From: a virus
IMG/VR virus record: IMGVR_UViG_3300020420_000721
Span: 22,040-86,039 of that record
DNA length: 64,000 nt
Strand: one strand, 5' to 3'
Below the pieces are notes generated by a model, which was not told the DNA's origin, searched no databases, and was given only the letters and a program-made list of their open reading frames with translations. Below are positions 15,159 through 22,007 of the stretch, in pieces. The stretch's first letter is position 1. Every line of letters starts with the position of its first letter. The position numbers were made by a program, and so were the translations under genes.

Positions 15159-16411
15159 GCAATTTTTTTGTATATATTTGCTTCTACAATTGACTCAATT
15201 GCAGATTCTTGCTTTTTTCTGCCAGTTACCTTAGAATTATTTCTAAGATACTTAACAATTTTTACCACAAACTTCTGTTCTTTAGGATTCATGTCCCCAA
15301 AGTCAGACGACATTTGTGCTAAACCGTTTGATAGTCCATCGTTTTTAGTGTTATCACCTAAAAAGCTGATCATAGCAACCATTTTTGCATATTCACCCAT
15401 TGGACCACTGTACTTTACAGGATCTTCATTATTCGGATGGTCTGGATCATTGACATCATATGTAATTCCTAGATCTTCTTTTCTGTTGATAATATCTACA
15501 ATACGTTGTAAGTTCTCTCTACGTAATTCAGCCATTTTGTCAGCCTCTGCAACAATTATACCAACTCTGTCAAGGACTTTAGCAAAATCCTCTTTAGTAA
15601 ACGTATTATATAAGAATTTGTCCTGTATGTCAACACCTTTTTCATCTTTTTCTTCATTAACTTCAAAAGAGCTATATCCTCTTTGTGTTGATAAGTTATC
15701 AATGCTATGTTTTAAGTTGCTGTATTTTGTTTTCACTGCATCTACGATATCTTCATTTGTCTCATTTACTAGTTTATTTGTTCTTACGTGTCTTAAAAAC
15801 TTATTTAGATCTGCAATTTCTTCACACATTGCAAGAATAGAAGTTCCTTTTTCATCATAGGGTGTACCACCATTACTTACGTGTGTTGTCATTGCTTTAG
15901 CACCACTCATATACTTGAATGGAAACTTAAATTTTTCACCCTGTGAGTTTTCAATAAACAAAGAATGTATGTTACGACTACGTGAGCCTTTAACCTCTTC
16001 GTCAACTGTTTTTGTATGTTTAATTATTAATTTTGTTGCATTTGGAAATTGTCTATAACTAGTCTTTGTTGATCCAAATGCAGGACCAAAGCCTTCAGCA
16101 ACAAAGTCTTTTGGTTCAATTTTTTTATTAAATTTTCTCACAGTAAACTCTCCTAAATTTTTGTGTGCAACCTTTTTTAAGATATTAAGTAAATCTTGGT
16201 TACTTGTAAAGTCATAATCTTGGCCGCCTTGTGCAAGTACTTCTATATCTGTACCTTCAGTACGAATAGTGATCATTAAATCCTGATCATAAGCATAGAA
16301 ACGTGTAGCTAATGCAGGGTCTGTTACAGATTGCCCATTTGTATCATATAGCTTAATTTTATACTTTTTACCTTTTAGTATATTAAATATTTCTTTGCTT
16401 ATTTCTTCCAT
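15155..16411 (-). CDS. conserved late protein of unknown function (418 aa)
   Basis: A 418-residue soluble protein with mixed alpha/beta sequence, no transmembrane segment and no enzyme motif I can name. Conspicuous stretches are VAEGFGPAFGSTKTSYRQFPN, a Lys-rich region and a C-terminal VKIVKYLRNNSKVTGRKKQESAIESIVEANIYKK. It is preceded by a perfect late motif TATAAATA and AGGAGAG ribosome binding site, and lies directly downstream of the terminase gene. A structural or packaging-related role fits the late expression, but a regulatory one is possible. Family members in marine T4-like phages are uncharacterised as far as I recall. Confidence 0.78.
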   Translation of the reverse strand: MEEISKEIFNILKGKKYKIKLYDTNGQSVTDPALATRFYAYDQDLMITIRTEGTDIEVLAQGGQDYDFTSNQDLLNILKKVAHKNLGEFTVRKFNKKIEPKDFVAEGFGPAFGSTKTSYRQFPNATKLIIKHTKTVDEEVKGSRSRNIHSLFIENSQGEKFKFPFKYMSGAKAMTTHVSNGGTPYDEKGTSILAMCEEIADLNKFLRHVRTNKLVNETNEDIVDAVKTKYSNLKHSIDNLSTQRGYSSFEVNEEKDEKGVDIQDKFLYNTFTKEDFAKVLDRVGIIVAEADKMAELRRENLQRIVDIINRKEDLGITYDVNDPDHPNNEDPVKYSGPMGEYAKMVAMISFLGDNTKNDGLSNGLAQMSSDFGDMNPKEQKFVVKIVKYLRNNSKVTGRKKQESAIESIVEANIYKKIA

Positions 16412-16429
16412 TGCACTCTCCTTGTATCG

Positions 16430-16437
16430 TATTTATA
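16430..16437 (-). promoter_or_regulatory. late promoter TATAAATA (418-residue gene)
   Basis: Perfect T4 late motif TATAAATA followed by C, 18 nt before the ATG at 16411, with AGGAGA between. Confidence 0.75.
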
Positions 16438-16446
16438 CAAAACTGC

Positions 16447-18009
16447 TCAAATAAGCATCGGCATAGGATCTATATAGTCATCATCATCGCCCTCACCGTC
16501 ATTTAACAAAGAATTATAACTTCCTTCATCATATTTTGCAGTTTCATGGGCCATTCTAACTATTAATACCAAAGCCATAACCAAATCATCAGTTTCACCT
16601 TCCTTGGCCGCATAACTATTTCCCCTAGCTATAAATGTCTTAATTTCACGTAAAAGATTTTTACTTGCTACTTCAATTTTACTTGTTTCTATCCAATGTT
16701 TCATTTTTGAACAAGCTGATATTTTAGATTTGTGTGTTGTAGTGAATCCTCTTCTATTTAGACTAGGTCTTCCTTTTCTTTTAGGTTCTGACAAAAATGT
16801 TCCGTATATATTGTCTTCACCAAGTTCGTCAATTACTACTAATGCCGCTTCTCCTAGTGTATTGTTTTCAACACTGTAGTATATTTCAGCTTTTCCATCT
16901 GTTTCATCATTAATATATTTACATAGCTGTTGAATTATTCTAACTTGTCTTTGTACTGGTGTCCTATTATGTTGCCATTCTGCTACTTGTTTCATAGAAG
17001 GTAATTCATAAACTTGTAGAGCCGCATAGTCTCCACCTGTACCTAAACTTGGATCAAGAGCTACCAAATATATTGCTCCTGGCTCTGGATTCTTATACCA
17101 TCTTATTTCACCATGTTTAGCAATAGGATCTCTTCCTTGCATATTTGATAATTTTATACTATCAACTAGAGTTTCATCAAATGCAATAAATTCATTTAAG
17201 TGTTCACGTCTAAATCTTTCTTCACCAATTTTACCACGCTCTTCATCTGCCCATTCCTGATCTCTATCTGGATGCTGTTTCCAATCTGCTGAAAATGCCT
17301 TAAATCCATTTCTACCTAATTTTACATTATTGCCGTGATCATCAATAGTCCTATTTGCATCACGCCAAATCTGTGCAAACTGATCATCGTCCTGATTGGG
17401 AGTACTTGTAATAATACATTTACCACCTGTACTTAATGTTGGAGAAAGTGAGGTCCAAAATTCTCTGGCTATATTAGGTCTAACGAATGCAAACTCATCT
17501 AGATATGCTAATGAAATAGATAAACCTCTACCAGTATTTTCTGTTGTTGCTTGTGAAATAATACGTGAACCGTTATCAAATTCTAAACTTCCTTTATTGT
17601 AACTTGTAACACCGGCACGTATAAAGTTTGGTAGAGTTTCATATGCAAATCTTATACGTTGCATAATTTCCTGAGCACCTGAATATTTGTGTGCCGCTAT
17701 AAGAATAGTTTGATCAGGATTAAACATAGCATACCATAATAGATATCCAGCCGCCGCTGTTGACTTTCCCATTTGTCTAGAAATAAGAGCAATGCTATAT
17801 TTGTTATCGTGATATGTATCTACTAATCCTCTTTGAAAATCAAATAGATCAAATTTCATACGCCCTTTTGTTGGGTGTTGAATATAACAATACTTTGTAA
17901 GGAAATATTTTGGATCTTTAGCACATTTGGCTATTTCTTCAATATCCTGTTTTGTATATTGTTCTTTTGTATATGGTGCTTTTGTTAATTTTGTATCTTG
18001 TGTACTCAT
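16447..18009 (-). CDS. 17: terminase large subunit gp17
   Basis: The packaging motor ATPase and nuclease. The ATPase domain has Walker A SRQMGKST (77-84) and Walker B plus catalytic Glu in AYLDEFAF (Asp171-Glu172), then ITSTPN as the coupling motif. The nuclease domain begins with VALDPSLGTG (Asp319), continues with YYSVENNTLG and ends near GETDDLVMALVL. At 520 residues it is shorter than T4 gp17 (610) but complete in motifs. The C-terminus is acidic (NDGEGDDDDYIDP). A composite promoter with sigma70 and late features lies 28 nt upstream. Confidence 0.95.
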   Translation of the reverse strand: MSTQDTKLTKAPYTKEQYTKQDIEEIAKCAKDPKYFLTKYCYIQHPTKGRMKFDLFDFQRGLVDTYHDNKYSIALISRQMGKSTAAAGYLLWYAMFNPDQTILIAAHKYSGAQEIMQRIRFAYETLPNFIRAGVTSYNKGSLEFDNGSRIISQATTENTGRGLSISLAYLDEFAFVRPNIAREFWTSLSPTLSTGGKCIITSTPNQDDDQFAQIWRDANRTIDDHGNNVKLGRNGFKAFSADWKQHPDRDQEWADEERGKIGEERFRREHLNEFIAFDETLVDSIKLSNMQGRDPIAKHGEIRWYKNPEPGAIYLVALDPSLGTGGDYAALQVYELPSMKQVAEWQHNRTPVQRQVRIIQQLCKYINDETDGKAEIYYSVENNTLGEAALVVIDELGEDNIYGTFLSEPKRKGRPSLNRRGFTTTHKSKISACSKMKHWIETSKIEVASKNLLREIKTFIARGNSYAAKEGETDDLVMALVLIVRMAHETAKYDEGSYNSLLNDGEGDDDDYIDPMPMLI

Positions 18010-18036
18010 ATGTTTACCATTAATTATCTATAGTTA

Positions 18037-18067
18037 TATTTATACATCATGAAAATGGCGTTGTCAA
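18037..18067 (-). promoter_or_regulatory. composite sigma70/late promoter of gp17
   Basis: The late motif TATAAATA (18044-18037) is also the -10 of TTGACA (18067-18062) with exactly 17 nt between (TATAAA). The -35 box lies within the arm of the preceding terminator hairpin. The terminase gene starts 28 nt downstream. Confidence 0.65.
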
Positions 18068-18084
18068 CCGAAGTTAACAACGCC
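18050..18084 (-). terminator. terminator after the 336-residue acidic gene
   Basis: A 12-bp stem GGCGTTGTTAAC/GTTGACAACGCC (one G-U) with a TTCG loop, followed by ATTTT. The T-run is short, so termination may be partial. Confidence 0.65.
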
Positions 18085-18096
18085 TGTGCCTGGGGA

Positions 18097-19107
18097 TTAT
18101 TTTTGAGATTCGTTTTTCTTAGCCTCGTATGCCGCTTTCATATTATCAACTGTATGTGTTGCTTCTTTAATTTGAACGCCCATATCTTTAGCTTTTAAAT
18201 ATTTTTTTAAACTTAAATTTACTGCTTGAGCAAATTCATAGTTATCTTCGCCGCCATGAACTCTAGGCTCAATTTCACCTACGCCTGCAGGTGTATTAGC
18301 CCATTCGTCAAGTTTTTTATTAATTTGTTCTTCGTTCATTCCTGCGTTTTTTAATAGTGTAATTAGTTGTGTTGTATCCATTGTTGGTGCCTCTTCAATT
18401 GTTTCGGAATCAGTTTTTTCTTCAACTGCTTCTGATTTTGTTTTATCACCAGTAACTTTATATTTTTTACCGTCGATTTCAAACTCATCTTTACCAGCAT
18501 CAATAGCATCTTGTCTAGCTTTAGCAAACTCATTACCTTCTTCAACATCTTCTTCTGGTAATACTTCTTCAGCTGGTGCTTCACTTTCACTTGTTTCCAT
18601 TTCAATATACTTGTCGCACATATCTGGATCAACGCCATACTTTTCACAAGCCTGATCGTGTGCGTCTTCTGGTTCCATACCTTTGTCAACTAAATCCATT
18701 TTCATTTTTGAAATCATAGGATATACTTTTGCAATTTCATGATATTGATCAATGTCTGATTCGTTTGCAAGTTCTTCTGCTTCTGCTTCTACTTCTACAG
18801 CTTCTTCTGGATTTTCTACTCCATTACCAAAATCATGAACTCTACGATACTCGTCTACAAAGTCCTTAATTGTATCACCATCTAAATATCTAATTAGATC
18901 ACTGTATACTGGATGCTCTGCTTCACAACCTAATTCATCACATAAATCATAAATTGGATCTGCAAATTTACCTACTGCTTCAGTAGCTGGTGCTTCTGCA
19001 GGGATACCTGTATCTTTTAATTCTCTCTCGCTAGTCTCTTCTTTTGCCACCTCATTATTGTCAGCAACAAGACCAGCAAGTGTTTTAATTCTATTTGTTT
19101 CCATCAT
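18097..19107 (-). CDS. acidic late protein, probably head-associated (336 aa)
   Basis: Very acidic and Ala/Glu-rich, with a low-complexity stretch (AVEVEAEAEELANES, about 105-119). It contains FAKARQDAIDAGKDEFEIDG then KKYKVTGD (about 203-230), a short motif I associate with head or core proteins of marine T4-like phages. The N-terminus includes RIKTLAGL, similar to the LKKLAGIN end of gp22. These similarities suggest a prohead core or capsid-linked protein. The start is at 19107, overlapping the upstream gene by 17 nt; an ATG one codon later is equally plausible. Terminator hairpin follows. Confidence 0.65.
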   Translation of the reverse strand: MMETNRIKTLAGLVADNNEVAKEETSERELKDTGIPAEAPATEAVGKFADPIYDLCDELGCEAEHPVYSDLIRYLDGDTIKDFVDEYRRVHDFGNGVENPEEAVEVEAEAEELANESDIDQYHEIAKVYPMISKMKMDLVDKGMEPEDAHDQACEKYGVDPDMCDKYIEMETSESEAPAEEVLPEEDVEEGNEFAKARQDAIDAGKDEFEIDGKKYKVTGDKTKSEAVEEKTDSETIEEAPTMDTTQLITLLKNAGMNEEQINKKLDEWANTPAGVGEIEPRVHGGEDNYEFAQAVNLSLKKYLKAKDMGVQIKEATHTVDNMKAAYEAKKNESQK

Positions 19108-19588
19108 TGCCTTTTTCCTTTTCTTTGCGTAGCTTTAATAATTCTTGAACGAATGAAGTATTATACTTGTCACCGTAAAAGTCGTCGGTCTTTACTTTTT
19201 CTGCATCAGAGTATTCGTCATCTTCAAGAACTGATTTAGCTTCTTTGTCGGTAGCAGGTTGTTCGTCTGGCTCATGTGCGCCACGAACTTTCATCAAACC
19301 ATCACCTATACCAATTAGTTTTTTTAATTCTTCTTGTATTTGAAATGCACTAGCTGGTAATGCTGTAGAAAATTCAATTACTTGAATTTCAATTCCACGC
19401 ATTGTTGGGAAATCTTTATGTTCGCTCTGTAACATAAGTTTTTTAGGTGCTGAAAACTTTTGTACATCATACTTTAACAAGTGTCTTTCAATTCTATCTA
19501 CTTGTTCGTCTGTACATCCTTTTGCAATTTTGATACGAAAATCGTATGTATGTTTTGCTTCTTTTAAATATTGTTTATATGACTTCAT
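19091..19588 (-). CDS. late protein of unknown function (165 aa)
   Basis: Starts MKSYKQYLKEAKHTYDFRIKI, a type of N-terminus seen on several virion-associated proteins of T4-like marine phages. The middle (GIEIQVIEFSTALPASAFQIQEELKKLI) looks like an alternating beta/alpha domain. The C-terminus is charged and probably disordered (ATDKEAKSVLEDDEYSD, LKLRKEKEKGNDGNK). GGGAGAA precedes the ATG and the late motif GATAAATA lies 22 nt upstream. Lying between the terminase small subunit and the acidic head-type protein, it is likely structural; no function is known. Confidence 0.65.
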   Translation of the reverse strand: MKSYKQYLKEAKHTYDFRIKIAKGCTDEQVDRIERHLLKYDVQKFSAPKKLMLQSEHKDFPTMRGIEIQVIEFSTALPASAFQIQEELKKLIGIGDGLMKVRGAHEPDEQPATDKEAKSVLEDDEYSDAEKVKTDDFYGDKYNTSFVQELLKLRKEKEKGNDGNK

Positions 19589-19609
19589 AATATGGTTCTC
19601 CCGACAATA

Positions 19610-20158
19610 CTATTTATCGTCTTCCTTAATTTTGGACATGATTTCGTTCACAAGGGACGTTCTATCGCCCATTAATTGCCCGTCTACGATGTCTACCGTC
19701 TCATCTTTTACATCTAATTTAGCATCTGTACGTCTAGTCTCTAATTCTATCTTTGCTTGACGTTGCTGAAGCTCTAACATCTTTAATTTTTTATCAATTT
19801 TAGCTTGTTTAGCTTGTAATGCTCCGTTTAACATTTTGCTGGCACTATCAAATATAGGCCCTGCGTGTCTATCCTCAACGTTTCTACCTAAATCAACTAA
19901 ATCTTCAAATGTTTCCATTGCTTTTTTAGCATATTCATCCATCTCACGTTCTAATGTATCTAGTCCTTTGACTACTGGTAATGCTATATCAACTCTTTCT
20001 GATACTGCTAATTCGTTATTGATAGTTTCTATTTCTCTCTTAGAGTCTTCAACTGTTTTTTCTTCTACCTCATTATCCTTTGATTTTTCTTCTAAATCTT
20101 TAGGATCAATATTTTCTATTGGAGGTAAGTTAAATTCATCTTCTAATTTTTTTGTCAT
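19610..20158 (-). CDS. 16: terminase small subunit gp16
   Basis: In T4, gp16 forms rings that recognise DNA and stimulate gp17. This 182-residue protein has an acidic N-terminus, then a long helical hairpin. REMDEYAKKAMETFEDLVDL comes first, then ASKMLNGALQAKQAKIDKKLKML, giving coiled coils with the spacing of T4 gp16. The C-terminal QLMGDRTSLVNEIMSKI matches T4 VFMGSPTELMDEI. It is transcribed upstream of the terminase region and its start overlaps the gp4-like stop (20158). Sequence identity to T4 is low, so the call rests on layout and the C-terminal motif. Confidence 0.72.
   Translation of the reverse strand: MTKKLEDEFNLPPIENIDPKDLEEKSKDNEVEEKTVEDSKREIETINNELAVSERVDIALPVVKGLDTLEREMDEYAKKAMETFEDLVDLGRNVEDRHAGPIFDSASKMLNGALQAKQAKIDKKLKMLELQQRQAKIELETRRTDAKLDVKDETVDIVDGQLMGDRTSLVNEIMSKIKEDDK
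19611..19618 (-). promoter_or_regulatory. late promoter GATAAATA
   Basis: Late motif 22 nt before the ATG at 19588, inside the last codons of the gp16-like gene, with GGGAGAA between. Confidence 0.6.
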
Positions 20159-20601
20159 TACTTCTTCCTCTTACTGTTTTGAGGTTTATTAAATATTTCT
20201 CTTTCCGTTAAAACACGAAAACCTAAACCATGTTTTCTACACCACGCTCTGGCCGCCTCCCATTTAGCTTGATTTAAAACAGCCGCCATTTTTTGTTGTT
20301 GAGTTTTAGCTTCTCCTAGTATCTGTTTACTTGGTTTTATCTCAACCATTTCAGCGTGTTTTTGTCCATCTCTATCATGATATACCATGAGTAAATCAGG
20401 AACATATCTTGAAGGTCTTCCTGTTAAAGGATTCCTATATGGAATACTATGTGTTTCACTTCCCCATCCTAATATTCCTGGATGATTATCACACATACGA
20501 AATACTGCTAATTCCCAACCTGATCTATATGTGGGTATTCCTTTTCCTATATACTTTTTAGGATTCTTAGGAGTATATCTTCCTTGTTGAAACTTTGCCA
20601 T
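20158..20601 (-). CDS. 4: head completion protein gp4 (nuclease-like fold)
   Basis: The 147-residue protein begins MAKFQQGRYTPKNPKKYIGK then IPTYRSGWELAVFRMCD, and continues with RYVPDLLMVYHDRDGQKHAEMVEIKPSKQ. The Glu in WE, PD and EIKP spacing is that of a PD-(D/E)XK/TnsA-like endonuclease core, as noted for T4 gp4 homologues that complete and seal the filled head. The gene is translated immediately before gp16 (1-nt overlap). Its ATG lies exactly 5 nt after AATAAATA, so the transcript is probably leaderless. Confidence 0.8.
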   Translation of the reverse strand: MAKFQQGRYTPKNPKKYIGKGIPTYRSGWELAVFRMCDNHPGILGWGSETHSIPYRNPLTGRPSRYVPDLLMVYHDRDGQKHAEMVEIKPSKQILGEAKTQQQKMAAVLNQAKWEAARAWCRKHGLGFRVLTEREIFNKPQNSKRKK

Positions 20602-20606
20602 GTTAG

Positions 20607-20614
20607 TATTTATT
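20607..20614 (-). promoter_or_regulatory. late promoter AATAAATA of gp4
   Basis: Motif ends 5 nt before the gp4 ATG (20601), the same spacing as at 12131, 28797 and 29275. Confidence 0.55.
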
Positions 20615-21263
20615 AACTTGAAATACTAGTTGGCATATTGCCAGATCTTGTTTCAATGTTATAACCTGAATATTGTATACTTAAATTATATTGAACAAAA
20701 TCACTGTTAGAATACTCTAACTGATCGTGATCTACTGAACCAATAAAAGGTTCATAGACTGTAACTACATTATGCTCGTCAGCTATATCTTGACGAAAAA
20801 TTTCAATCTTCTCAAAGAAATGTTTATCAAAAGGAAGTTTATAACCTCTGTTACTTGATATATCTCCGGGAAATTCAAAACTATTTAAATTCTTATCTGT
20901 TGCTTTAACTGTAAAACCTTCATTATAATAATGAAGCGAATACTTTCTAATAAAATCTTCTAACCTACCATCTCTATCTTCAAGTAGTCTAATACTAATT
21001 GGTTGATAATCAACACCAGTTTGAATTGTTACTCTTCTATTATATGCGTTTAGTGTATTTGTACGAAAAGCGACACTCGGCATTTGTACCGAGGTCGCTG
21101 TTTCAAATAGTGTTGATGTATAACCACCAGTTGAGTCTAGGTGTGTAAAAGTAACTTGGTAATTAAATTTATGCCTAGGTAAAAGTGACTGTACTTGATT
21201 GCCACCTTGAGGAGATTCACCGAAATATACACGAGTTGCATGATCTCCCAAGAACTTAGACAC
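20613..21263 (-). CDS. second tail-tube-fold protein (216 aa)
   Basis: A 216-residue beta-rich protein directly downstream of gp19 with the same general arrangement: an N-terminal strand segment (HKFNYQVTFTHLDSTGG, matching RFRVTFENLG in gp19), a middle RVTIQTGVDYQPISIRLLEDRDG matching the gp19 KHTWQDITLILRDDVDG, and a C-terminal SNSDFVQYNLSIQYSGYNI matching SSSDMVQITATIRFDNASH. It is therefore a tube-fold paralogue. In T4 such proteins include gp54, gp48 and gp3. Which one this is cannot be decided by eye; a tube-baseplate or tube-terminator role is likely. Confidence 0.72.
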   Translation of the reverse strand: MSKFLGDHATRVYFGESPQGGNQVQSLLPRHKFNYQVTFTHLDSTGGYTSTLFETATSVQMPSVAFRTNTLNAYNRRVTIQTGVDYQPISIRLLEDRDGRLEDFIRKYSLHYYNEGFTVKATDKNLNSFEFPGDISSNRGYKLPFDKHFFEKIEIFRQDIADEHNVVTVYEPFIGSVDHDQLEYSNSDFVQYNLSIQYSGYNIETRSGNMPTSISS

Positions 21264-21278
21264 CTAGTTACTCCTAAA

Positions 21279-21899
21279 TTATGCTGGTGCTCCACCAGCT
21301 GGGTTAGAACCTGTTTCATCAACCGCTACGGCTGAAAGTAAGTCAGTACTTGATCCAGTTAGTGTGTGCGATGCGTTATCGAAACGTATAGTTGCTGTAA
21401 TTTGTACCATATCACTTGATGAATAGTTTAAATCACCGTATGTAATTGTTGGTATAAAACAACCAGCTAGTGTCCATTTATCTAAAACGTTAGCGTCTTC
21501 GATTGGACCGTTAGCACCATCTAGTGTCTCGATGTGCATTGCAAATTTATAGTTACCACCTGCTTGTGGTGATGATTGAGTATTGTGGTTAACTTGTCTT
21601 GATAATTGTTTATCAAAAAGAGTTACGACATTACCATCTACGTCATCACGAAGAATAAGTGTAATATCTTGCCACGTATGTTTTCCTAACATACGAATTT
21701 TTGAGTTGTATGTATCAATTGTTACATCTTCATGGTCAATACCTGGACGTGTAATTGAAATAACGTTAGAAGTAGCAAGGTTACCTGATGAACCTGATAC
21801 ACCTAAGTTTTCAAATGTTACTCTAAAACGATACTGAAGTTTAGGCATCAGTGTCGAAGAAGAACCAGTTGATAGACCAAAATTGCTAATTACTGCCAT
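21279..21899 (-). CDS. 19: tail tube protein gp19
   Basis: The 206-residue protein matches T4 gp19 in order and character: KLQYRFRVTFENLG near the N-terminus, RPGIDHEDVTIDTYNSKIR, KHTWQDITLILRDDVDGNV, and a C-terminal GDLNYSSSDMVQITATIRFDN. gp19 polymerises to form the rigid inner tube through which DNA passes. It lies just downstream of the sheath gene gp18, the usual T4 order. AGGAGA precedes the ATG; a late motif and a sigma70-like promoter are upstream, and a terminator isolates it from gp18. Confidence 0.88.
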   Translation of the reverse strand: MAVISNFGLSTGSSSTLMPKLQYRFRVTFENLGVSGSSGNLATSNVISITRPGIDHEDVTIDTYNSKIRMLGKHTWQDITLILRDDVDGNVVTLFDKQLSRQVNHNTQSSPQAGGNYKFAMHIETLDGANGPIEDANVLDKWTLAGCFIPTITYGDLNYSSSDMVQITATIRFDNASHTLTGSSTDLLSAVAVDETGSNPAGGAPA

Positions 21900-21934
21900 T
21901 GTTAATCTCCTTTTTTATTAAACAGTGTATATCT

Positions 21935-21962
21935 GTTATATTGTATTTATCGTTTTTGTCAA
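21935..21962 (-). promoter_or_regulatory. gp19 promoters: late GATAAATA nested in a sigma70-like element
   Basis: TTGACA (21962-21957), 16 nt, TATAAC (21940-21935). The spacer contains the late motif GATAAATA (21951-21944), 44 nt before the gp19 ATG. The TTGACA follows directly on the T-run of the gp18 terminator. Confidence 0.55.
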
Positions 21963-21994
21963 AAAAATAGCGGTGCCCTTATTTGGACACCGCT
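21961..21994 (-). terminator. terminator of the tail sheath gene
   Basis: Stem AGCGGTGTCC/GGGCACCGCT (10 bp, one G-U) with a 6-nt loop and a tail of seven T residues on the minus strand, 13 nt after the gp18 stop. Confidence 0.85.
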
Positions 21995-22007
21995 TTTATA
22001 TTGTATT